From the NCBI RefSeq assembly GCF_020884755.1, contig NZ_BPWE01000001.1, forward strand, positions 186,001 to 250,000: a stretch of DNA of 64,000 bases, read 5' to 3'. The notes beneath the pieces are model-generated. The model made no database searches. It was not told where the DNA came from and saw only the letters and a program-made list of their open reading frames with translations. Source of the stretch: Bifidobacterium mizhiense. GTDB lineage: Bacteria > Actinomycetota > Actinomycetes > Actinomycetales > Bifidobacteriaceae. Position numbers and translations under genes: made by a program. Shown one piece after another: positions 12,938 to 19,886 of this stretch (position 1 is the stretch's first letter; the number at the start of each line of letters is the position of its first letter).

Positions 12938-12969
12938 CATACTCATGCAGTAAAACGCATATTTATACA
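12936..12969 (-). promoter_or_regulatory. Tandem ArgR (ARG box) operator before argC
   Basis: On the minus strand two imperfect palindromes of the form TGNAT-N4-ATNCA stand side by side: TGTATAAATATGCG (12956-12969) and TGCATGAGTATGTA (12936-12949). Each has one mismatch. They are six bases apart, so centre-to-centre spacing is 20 bases, close to the roughly 21-base spacing of paired ARG boxes known from other bacteria. This fits binding by an ArgR hexamer made by the argR gene in the same operon. Confidence 0.65.
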
Positions 12970-13016
12970 ATTCGGCGTGTCGCTATGCACATGTTTTAGC
13001 TGCGCGACACTGTCAC

Positions 13017-13607
13017 CTATGCGAAGGGGTCATAACCGGAGTCCCGGTTGCGGATGTATTCCATTTGCCTACTGGCCCTGTCCGCCGCCTCGGGCCCGCA
13101 TGTGTCCTCCACAAAGGCCAGTGCCATGTCAATACCGGCCGAGATACCCGAAGAGGTACGAAACTTGCCATCGACCACCCAGCGGGCATCCTTGATCCAG
13201 TCCACGCGCTCCCCCGTGCCGACGACCCAGTCAAAGGCCAAGTCATTGGAGGTCGCACGCCGACCGTCGAGCACACCGGCGGCAGCCAAGAGAGCCGAGC
13301 CTGTGCAGACCGTCATTACCTGCGGCGACTGGGCGGCCAGGCTTGCCAACTGCCCAATCCATCGGTCGTTTCCAACCAGAGTTCGCGTGCCGGACCCGCC
13401 AGGTATCAGCAAAACTCCCTTGGGATCGATCGCTTCGGGTCCTACAGCTTCGACCCTGACACCGCCCTCCCCGACTTTCACTCCAGGGCCCTCCAAGGAG
13501 AAGAGCCGCACCCGGGCACCATCAGTATTGATGAAAACCTCAAAGGGGCCGAAGACATCCAAGGGTTCAAACCCGTCGAATACGACAATATTGATATCCA
13601 AGCCCAT
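13017..13607 (-). CDS. DJ-1/PfpI family protein (glutamine-amidotransferase-like)
   Basis: A 196-residue protein starting MGLDINIVVFDGFEPLDVFGP, the typical opening of the PfpI/isonitrile-hydratase-like branch. The nucleophile elbow VCTGS places the conserved cysteine at residue 101. LLIPGGSGTR is the usual glycine turn. Length matches stand-alone DJ-1 domains, with no AraC-type DNA-binding domain attached. The start at 13607 has a GGGGG ribosome site. Substrate unknown; isonitrile hydratase, deglycase-like or chaperone roles have been proposed in the family. Confidence 0.85.
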   Translation of the reverse strand: MGLDINIVVFDGFEPLDVFGPFEVFINTDGARVRLFSLEGPGVKVGEGGVRVEAVGPEAIDPKGVLLIPGGSGTRTLVGNDRWIGQLASLAAQSPQVMTVCTGSALLAAAGVLDGRRATSNDLAFDWVVGTGERVDWIKDARWVVDGKFRTSSGISAGIDMALAFVEDTCGPEAADRASRQMEYIRNRDSGYDPFA

Positions 13608-13630
13608 CTGAATGACCCCCTGCTTAGATC

Positions 13631-14239
13631 TCAGGCGCTGACGCCATCCCCGCCTGAGCCGCCGCCACCCGTCGAGGGCGACGGCACCATCTGCTGGTAG
13701 AAGTCGTTCAGGGAGACCCCGTTGACCAGAAGCCAGATCCAAGCCAAGGTAAAGAGCAGGTTGATGATCAGGGCAGCCATGGCCAACCCATAGCCCTTCA
13801 TATGCAGTCGGCGGGTACGATACATGGAAACGCCGCCGAGCAAAGCGGGAATCACAGGCATAGGCAGGAAGAGGGCCATAAGGAAGGCGATGATGGCGCA
13901 GGGATCCCAGTGGCCGTAGACCGGATTTTGGGAGGGATCGTTCAGATCGGGCATGCCCTGGGGAGGCCATCCTGGCGCACCGGGACGGGTCTGAGGATTC
14001 CCAGGATTTCCGCCGCGACTGGGACCCGACTGCCCCGCCATGGGCATGGGCCTATTGGCGGGGTTGCCCTGGGACGAATCGGATTCCTTGGCCTTGGGTT
14101 CGGGGTCTGGGCGACCGTAGATGTACGGATTCCATCCTGGATAACGATCGGCGCGCGCGCCGTACAAGGGCTGGTCGCCCCCATCATGATCCTGGCGGTC
14201 GGGTCCACCTGCTGTGCCCTGTTCTTGAGAATCCGTCAT
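13631..14239 (-). CDS. Pro/Gly-rich membrane protein, DUF4190-like
   Basis: About 202 residues. The first 130 are hydrophilic and rich in Pro, Gly, Asn and Gln. Two hydrophobic segments follow (CAIIAFLMALFLPMPVIPALL and the stretch around GLAMAALIINLLFTLAWIW) separated by a basic RTRRLHMKG loop. This layout is common in actinobacterial DUF4190-type proteins. The start MTDSQEQG at 14239 has AAGGGG upstream. It sits 25 bases after pheT. Function unknown. Confidence 0.75.
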   Translation of the reverse strand: MTDSQEQGTAGGPDRQDHDGGDQPLYGARADRYPGWNPYIYGRPDPEPKAKESDSSQGNPANRPMPMAGQSGPSRGGNPGNPQTRPGAPGWPPQGMPDLNDPSQNPVYGHWDPCAIIAFLMALFLPMPVIPALLGGVSMYRTRRLHMKGYGLAMAALIINLLFTLAWIWLLVNGVSLNDFYQQMVPSPSTGGGGSGGDGVSA

Positions 14240-14264
14240 GTCCCTCGGTCCCCTTGATGCCCGG

Positions 14265-16871
14265 TCAGGCACGTAGCACGGCGCCCAGACCTGCAGTCTT
14301 GTCAACGATGGCCTGGCGCAGGGATTCGCTGTCCTCGGACGTCAAAGTACGGTCCGGGGCGCGGAAGGTGACTGCGAAGGCCAGCGATTTTGCATGCTCA
14401 CCGATCTGATCGCCAGTGAAAACGTCGAACAGCTCGATGGATTCAAGACTAGACCCAGCCGCTTCTCTGATGGCGGAAGTCAGGTCGGCTGCCGAGACCG
14501 TGTCCGGCACGGTGAAGGCCAGATCCTGACGGACCGGCGGGAAGGTCGACACGGGCTTGGCCTGCAGGGGGGTGTAGTCCAAATGGTCCAGCACCATGTC
14601 CAGACTCAGCTCGAAGGCGGCGGAGTGGGCAGGGAAGCCCAGGGCCTGGTCAACCCGAGGATGCAGCTCGCCCACCATGCCGACAAGCGTGCCGTCATCC
14701 AGGACCAGCCTGGCGGTACGGCCAGGATGCCACTGGTCGGGCACCTGCTCAGCCGAAGGCTGCTCCAGCCGATAATGTGCTCCCAGCCTATCCAGGACAC
14801 GACGAGCCGATTCGACTGCATCGGTCCAGTCCACATCCCTAATGTCCTTGAGCCAGCCGTCCTCCTGGGCACGGCCGGTCAGCAAGGCCGCCACATGCAG
14901 CCGTTGCTCGGGCAGACCCTGGTCCAGGCGGGCCAGATCCTCGTCGCTGGGCCGCACACCGCCCGGAAGGGTGGGCACCGCAGGAGCCTTGGGGTCGCGA
15001 CGGAATACATAGCCGATCTCGAAGAGACGCACATCCGTGTTGCCACGTCGCAGGTTGCGCTCCACGGTGTTGGCCAGCGGCAGCAGCAGGCTCTGGCGCA
15101 GGTAGGGCCTGTCAGCGGCCATGGGGTTGGCCAGCTCCACGCTGTTGGTATGGATCTCATCAGGATCCATGCCGAAGGCTTTGAAATCATTGTCGCCGAC
15201 GAACGGGTAGTCCAGAACCTCGGTCAGTCCATACTCGGCCAGGGTGTCAGCCACCCAACGACGACGCTGCTGACGGTCGGTCAGACCAACCGCTCCGGAC
15301 ACCTTGGGTGATGGCACGGTGACGGGGATGCGGTCATAACCCACCAGACGGGCCACCTCCTCGACAAGATCACAGCCCTCGCCCAGGTCGGGCCTCCAGG
15401 TTGGCGGAGTCACCGACAGCCGGTCTTGAGGATCACCTTGGACCATGCAGCCGATGTCGCGCAGAATGGCCACGATGCGCTGGGGCTCCACCTCCAGTCC
15501 GGTCAGACGTGCCACCTCGCTGACGGCAAAGTCGATGACCGGCATGGGCTTGGTCTGATCCATATCCTGCGGAGCATCCAGGTCCTGGCCACCGGCAAGG
15601 CGATGCAACAGGTCAGCGGCCATGGCTGCGGCGGCTGGCTGCATCTGCGGATCGACCCCGCGCTCAAAGCGCTTGGAGGCCTCCGAGGGCAGCTTGTGGC
15701 GACGGGCGGTCCGGGCGATGGTCACCTGGTCGAAGTGAGCGGACTCGATCAGGATGTTCTTCGTCTGATCGGTCACTTCTCCGTACAGACCGCCCATGAC
15801 GCCGGCCAGTCCCAGGATGCGGGAACCCTCTTGGCCCTGGGGCGAGTCGGTGATGAGCAGATCTTCGGTGCTGAGCTCGCGATCCTTGCCATCAAGGGTG
15901 GTCAGGCGCTCGCCCTGCCTGGCCCTGCGCACCACGATGGGCCCGCTGAGCTTGTCCAGATCGTAGGCGTGCAGGGGCTGGCCCAGATCCAGCATGACGT
16001 AGTTGGTGATGTCCACCGGCAGGCTGATGGAGCGCATGCCGGCCCGAACCAACCGACGACGCATCCAGCTGGGAGTCGCCGCCTTGGGGTCGCATCCGGT
16101 CAAGGCACGCAGGTAGTACCGATCACAGCCTGGCTGACCGTGAATAGGATTCTCATCCTGAACGCGCACGGCCAGCGGTGCCTGATCCTCCTGGGCTGCC
16201 GAGGCCGGCACCGTCTTGTTCAGTTCAATCACCGGATCCGTGTACTCGGCGCCCGTGGAGTGGTGGTATTCGCGGGCAACCCCCCTGTAGGAGAAGGCAT
16301 AGCCACGGTCAGGGGTGATGTTGATTTCAAGCACGGGCGTATTCATATGCAGGAGGCTCATGGCATCGTCACCGGGCTTGAGCTGCTCGTACTGCTCGGG
16401 GGTGAACCCGTAGTTGCGTAGCAGGATGATGCCCTGATGGTCCGAGCCCAGCCCCAGCTCACGCTCGGAGGCGCACATGCCGTCCGAGATGTGACCATAG
16501 GTCTTGCGTGGTTCGATGCGGAAGTCACCAGGCAGGACGGCCCCTGGCAGGGTCACCACCACCTTCTCGCCCGCAGCCATGTTGGGGGCCCCGCAGACGA
16601 TGCCACGCGGCACATTGCGACCCTGGTCGTCCACGGCGTTGTACTGCTCGCCCACATCAACATGACACCAGTTGATGGTCTTGCCGTTCTTCTGAGGCTC
16701 AGGCTCGGCATCCACCACATAGCCGACTACGATTGGGCCGGTCACAGTGGACTGGTGGATGTCCTCTTCCTCCAGACCGACCCGGACCAGGTCCTTGGCC
16801 AGCTGTTCATAGGTCAGATCCTCGGGGACCTGCACATGCTCCTTGAGCCAGTCGATATCTACCATTGGCAT
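14265..16871 (-). CDS. pheT: Phenylalanyl-tRNA synthetase beta subunit
   Basis: Beta chain of the alpha2-beta2 enzyme that charges tRNA-Phe. Starts MPMVDIDWLKEHV with GGGGGAG ten bases upstream. An N-terminal tRNA-binding EMAP-like domain (with PIVVGYVVDAEPEP) follows. Next come the B3/B4 editing region, the B5 domain, the catalytic-like core (DLVEEVARLVGYDRIPVTVPS), and a C-terminal ferredoxin-fold anticodon-binding domain (FPPVRQDLAFTV). The 868-residue length is typical. Seven bases separate it from pheS. Confidence 0.96.
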   Translation of the reverse strand: MPMVDIDWLKEHVQVPEDLTYEQLAKDLVRVGLEEEDIHQSTVTGPIVVGYVVDAEPEPQKNGKTINWCHVDVGEQYNAVDDQGRNVPRGIVCGAPNMAAGEKVVVTLPGAVLPGDFRIEPRKTYGHISDGMCASERELGLGSDHQGIILLRNYGFTPEQYEQLKPGDDAMSLLHMNTPVLEINITPDRGYAFSYRGVAREYHHSTGAEYTDPVIELNKTVPASAAQEDQAPLAVRVQDENPIHGQPGCDRYYLRALTGCDPKAATPSWMRRRLVRAGMRSISLPVDITNYVMLDLGQPLHAYDLDKLSGPIVVRRARQGERLTTLDGKDRELSTEDLLITDSPQGQEGSRILGLAGVMGGLYGEVTDQTKNILIESAHFDQVTIARTARRHKLPSEASKRFERGVDPQMQPAAAAMAADLLHRLAGGQDLDAPQDMDQTKPMPVIDFAVSEVARLTGLEVEPQRIVAILRDIGCMVQGDPQDRLSVTPPTWRPDLGEGCDLVEEVARLVGYDRIPVTVPSPKVSGAVGLTDRQQRRRWVADTLAEYGLTEVLDYPFVGDNDFKAFGMDPDEIHTNSVELANPMAADRPYLRQSLLLPLANTVERNLRRGNTDVRLFEIGYVFRRDPKAPAVPTLPGGVRPSDEDLARLDQGLPEQRLHVAALLTGRAQEDGWLKDIRDVDWTDAVESARRVLDRLGAHYRLEQPSAEQVPDQWHPGRTARLVLDDGTLVGMVGELHPRVDQALGFPAHSAAFELSLDMVLDHLDYTPLQAKPVSTFPPVRQDLAFTVPDTVSAADLTSAIREAAGSSLESIELFDVFTGDQIGEHAKSLAFAVTFRAPDRTLTSEDSESLRQAIVDKTAGLGAVLRA

Positions 16872-16878
16872 CTGACGG

Positions 16879-17946
16879 TCACTCCCCCATCTCGAACTGC
16901 TGGCTGAACCGCACGTCGCCTTCGACCAGGTCGTGCATGTCGTTGATGTCGTGGCGCAGGAGCAGGGTGCGCTCCATGCCCACACCGAAGGCGAAGCCTG
17001 AGTAGCGCTGCGGGTCCACGCCGGCCGACCTCAGAACGTTGGGGTTGACCATGCCGCAGCCTCCCCATTCGATCCATCCGGGGCCGCCCTTCTTGTCGGG
17101 GAACCAGAGATCCATCTCGGCGCTGGGCTCGGTGAAGGGGAAGTACGAGGGCCGCAGTCTGGTCCGGGCCTCGGGACCGAACATGGCCACAGCGAGCTTG
17201 TCCAGGGTGCCCTTGAGGTCGGCCATGGTCAGATGTTCATCGACGGCGATGGCCTCGCACTGGTGGAAGACCGGGGTGTGGGTGGCATCCAGTTCATCGG
17301 TGCGGAAGACCCTGCCCGTGCAGGCCACGTAGAGCGGTACGCCACGGGTTATCAGGGAACGGGCCTGGTCGGGCGAGGTATGGGTGCGCATGACCATGTT
17401 GGAACCGACGAAACCGGCGGCGTCCCTGGCCTGGCTGCCCTTGACGTAGAAGGTGTCCTGCATCTGACGGGCAGGATGGTCAGGGCCGAAGTTGAGCGCA
17501 TCGAAGTTGTACCACTCGGCTTCCAGCTCGGGGCCCTGGGCGATGCTCCAACCCATGGAGACGAAGAAATCCTCCACATCTTCCATGAGCTTGGACAGCG
17601 GATGCCGAGCACCCTGGGGACGGCGGTTGACAGGCAGGGTCATATCCACCTGCTCGGCAGCAAGACGGCGGGACTCCTCCTCCTGGCGCAACTGCCGCTC
17701 CTTGAGCCCGTAGGCGCGGCCGAAGTCAGCCTTGAGCTTGCCCGCTAAACGGCCGGCGGTCTTCTTCTGATCCGCTGGCAGCCTTCCGATGATCCGGCCG
17801 GATCCGGCCAGGGCTGAACCTGTCCCTGCATACTTGGCCTTGATCGCCTTGAGTTCTTCCAGATCGGAGGCTTCGCGAATCCTGCCGATGCCCTCGTTGA
17901 CCTCGTCGGTCATCGCCGCGGGGTCGAATTCTTCCTGTGCCACCAT
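16879..17946 (-). CDS. pheS: Phenylalanyl-tRNA synthetase alpha subunit
   Basis: Catalytic alpha chain of the class II enzyme. An N-terminal coiled region with basic residues is followed by the class II core, including HPLSKLMEDVEDFF, the motif 2 area (GRVFRTDELDATHTPVFHQ), WIEWGGCGMVNPNV and motif 3 GFAFGVGMERTLLLRH. I chose ATG 17946 (MVAQEEFD), preceded by GGAAAGG; a TTG at 17967 is an alternative. The 69-base leader holds a GC-rich interrupted hairpin of unknown meaning. Confidence 0.96.
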   Translation of the reverse strand: MVAQEEFDPAAMTDEVNEGIGRIREASDLEELKAIKAKYAGTGSALAGSGRIIGRLPADQKKTAGRLAGKLKADFGRAYGLKERQLRQEEESRRLAAEQVDMTLPVNRRPQGARHPLSKLMEDVEDFFVSMGWSIAQGPELEAEWYNFDALNFGPDHPARQMQDTFYVKGSQARDAAGFVGSNMVMRTHTSPDQARSLITRGVPLYVACTGRVFRTDELDATHTPVFHQCEAIAVDEHLTMADLKGTLDKLAVAMFGPEARTRLRPSYFPFTEPSAEMDLWFPDKKGGPGWIEWGGCGMVNPNVLRSAGVDPQRYSGFAFGVGMERTLLLRHDINDMHDLVEGDVRFSQQFEMGE

Positions 17947-18015
17947 GGACCTTTCCACTGTTGCCAATGCCGTGTCCGGGCCGCAAATCAGCGGAAATCC
18001 CGGTCGTTGACGCCT

Positions 18016-18936
18016 TCACATTCTTTCAATACGACTCGACATGGCCATGGCGTAGAGCAGCACCGCCGCCGAGGTGGCCAGATTGAGTGATTCAGCCCGC
18101 CCGTATATGGGTATGCGAACGATCTGATCCATGGACTGCAGCAACTCATTGGGCAGTCCACGTGCCTCATTGCCGAAAAGCAGGGCCATGGGTTGACCCG
18201 ACGAGTCTGGCTTGGCCAGGGCACCGCTCGCCATCAAATCAGTCAGGGAACGGACGGGTTTGTCCGGCGTGCCATAGACATCCGCAGCCACCATGGACCG
18301 GCCCTGCCGTCTGCACAGGCCCAGGAAGTCTTCGGTGCTCATGCTCATCAGGGGTATATGAAAGGCCGATCCGGCCGTAGAACGAATGACCTTGGGATTG
18401 GTGGGTTCCACGCACTGGTCCACCAGGATGACCGCCCGGCAACCGGCGGCATCGGCGGTGCGAATGACGGTTCCGGCATTACCTGGATCACGAATCTGCC
18501 AGAAGGCTGCCACCAGGTCGTTCCCCTCCCCCGTCAGGTGCTGGGGATCCTCAAGATCCGTCGGTTGAGCCAAGAATCCATCAGTGCGCGCTTGAGCCAG
18601 GATTCCCTGGGCATTGCCGCTGATGGTACGCATGACCCGGGCCGAGACGAAGTGTCCGTAGCAGTCAGGCAACTCCCGGGCCTGCTCCATGATGGCACCC
18701 ACGGTCTCATTGACCGGTTGCGGTTGACCGCCCTGGGCTGCAGGAGAGGATTCATCCGCCTGAATATAAAGGTCGGTCAGCAGGTCGGGTCGCCAGCGGA
18801 CCGCCTCGCGCACGCTCTGCGGCCCCTCTATCAGGAAGCGGCCATGACGCTGCCGAGCCCGCCGATCCTGCAGTTCAGCCAAGCGACGAATTCGTTGCGC
18901 ACGGGGATTGTCAAGAAGGGATTCATCAAAGGGCAT
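18016..18936 (-). CDS. SpoU/TrmH-family RNA 2'-O-ribose methyltransferase
   Basis: Uses S-adenosylmethionine to methylate a ribose in rRNA or tRNA. The N-terminal substrate-binding region contains RRARQRHGRFLIEG. The SPOUT knot domain shows its three motifs: IRDPGNAGTVIRTADAAG, LLFGNEARGL, and IPIYGRAESLNLATSAAVLLY. The target base is unknown. The start at 18936 has no ribosome site but has TAGAGT seven bases upstream, suggesting a leaderless transcript. The gene heads the pheS-pheT run, the usual actinobacterial order. Confidence 0.93.
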   Translation of the reverse strand: MPFDESLLDNPRAQRIRRLAELQDRRARQRHGRFLIEGPQSVREAVRWRPDLLTDLYIQADESSPAAQGGQPQPVNETVGAIMEQARELPDCYGHFVSARVMRTISGNAQGILAQARTDGFLAQPTDLEDPQHLTGEGNDLVAAFWQIRDPGNAGTVIRTADAAGCRAVILVDQCVEPTNPKVIRSTAGSAFHIPLMSMSTEDFLGLCRRQGRSMVAADVYGTPDKPVRSLTDLMASGALAKPDSSGQPMALLFGNEARGLPNELLQSMDQIVRIPIYGRAESLNLATSAAVLLYAMAMSSRIERM

Positions 18937-18943
18937 GGGCACA

Positions 18944-18949
18944 ACTCTA
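18944..18949 (-). promoter_or_regulatory. Candidate leaderless -10 element for the SpoU methyltransferase gene
   Basis: TAGAGT on the minus strand ends seven bases before the ATG at 18936, and no Shine-Dalgarno sequence is present. Transcription could start at or next to the A of the start codon. Confidence 0.4.
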
Positions 18950-19033
18950 ACCCCGGCAGTCGAGAGCACGGCTGACGGACCTTCATGAGCCCACATCTGT
19001 GGGAAATTTCACTGAAAGAAAGGTCTGCGCCCC

Positions 19034-19061
19034 TTGTGCTCGGCGAACAAAAGGCTAGTGT
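19034..19061 (+). promoter_or_regulatory. Candidate sod promoter
   Basis: TTGTGC (19034-19039) and TAGTGT (19056-19061) are 16 bases apart, giving a leader of about 90 bases before sod. A 9-base inverted repeat, GGTCTGCGC at 19022-19030 and GCGCAGACC at 19102-19110, encloses the promoter and leader start. The two signals are moderate matches only. Confidence 0.4.
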
Positions 19062-19156
19062 AAAAGAACCGGTCGGGTCGACCACGTCCATCGCTGGTAT
19101 GGCGCAGACCGACCATGGCACATCTGGCTTGGCCAGAATCATTGTGAGGAGACGAT

Positions 19157-19777
19157 ATGCCCGTATACACACTTCCCGATCTGCCCTACGACTACTCGGC
19201 ACTGGAGCCGTACGTGTCCGGCAAGATCATGGAGCTGCACCATGACAAGCACCATCAGGCTTATGTGAACGGGGCCAACAAGGCCCTGGAGCAGATCCAC
19301 GACGCGGCTGAGTCCGGCAACGTGGCTCAGTCCAACCTGCTGGAGAAGAACCTGGCCTTCAACCTGGCCGGGCACAAGAACCACTCCATCTTCTGGAAGA
19401 ACATGGCCCCGGCCGACGGCCAGGAGCCTACTGGCGAACTTAAGGCCGCCATCGAGGACCAGTTCGGGTCCTTCCAGGGCTTCCAGACCTACTTCGAGTC
19501 CATGTGCGCAGGCATCCAAGGCTCCGGCTGGGCCGTTCTGGCCTGGGATACCCTGGGCGAGCGCCTGGTCACCCTGCAGATGTACGACCACCAGGGCAAC
19601 CTGCCCGTCACCATCTTCCCGCTGGTCCTGCTGGACCTCTGGGAGCACGCCTACTACCTGGAGTACCTGAACGACCGGGCCAGCTACGTCAAGGCCTGGT
19701 GGCACATCGTCAACTGGGAGGATGCCTCCAAGCGCTTCGACGAGGTGCGCAACATCAACACCACTCTGGCCAGGTAA
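19157..19777 (+). CDS. sodA: Superoxide dismutase (Fe/Mn type)
   Basis: Converts superoxide to hydrogen peroxide and oxygen. The 206-residue protein has the expected metal ligands: His28 in MELHHDKHH, His76 in HKNHSIFW, and Asp160 and His164 in LLDLWEHAYY. The actinobacterial YDHQGN segment places a His at 145, where the M. tuberculosis iron enzyme also has His, so iron or cambialistic use is possible. No signal peptide, so cytosolic. GAGGAG precedes the ATG. A monocistronic unit with its own promoter and a strong terminator. Unusual for bifidobacteria. Confidence 0.95.
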   Translation: MPVYTLPDLPYDYSALEPYVSGKIMELHHDKHHQAYVNGANKALEQIHDAAESGNVAQSNLLEKNLAFNLAGHKNHSIFWKNMAPADGQEPTGELKAAIEDQFGSFQGFQTYFESMCAGIQGSGWAVLAWDTLGERLVTLQMYDHQGNLPVTIFPLVLLDLWEHAYYLEYLNDRASYVKAWWHIVNWEDASKRFDEVRNINTTLAR

Positions 19778-19803
19778 AAGACCAGCGCTTCCAACCACAG
19801 GCA

Positions 19804-19851
19804 AACCCTGGCCCTTTCCCCTCTCTGCGGGAGGTGGAAAGGGCCAGGGTT
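19804..19851 (+). terminator. Strong hairpin terminator after sod
   Basis: A perfect 16-base inverted repeat (AACCCTGGCCCTTTCC at 19804-19819 and its complement at 19836-19851) with an inner CCTC/GGAGG pairing, followed by CCTCTATAT. It lies between convergent genes and may serve both strands. Confidence 0.8.
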
Positions 19852-19886
19852 CCTCTATATCTGAAGCCTGCGAAAGACCCTGACGA

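Noticed and set aside
12977-13010. GTGTCGC / GCGACAC stem after the DJ-1 gene
   Set aside because: Could be a terminator, but the loop is 20 bases and no T-run follows; not supported.
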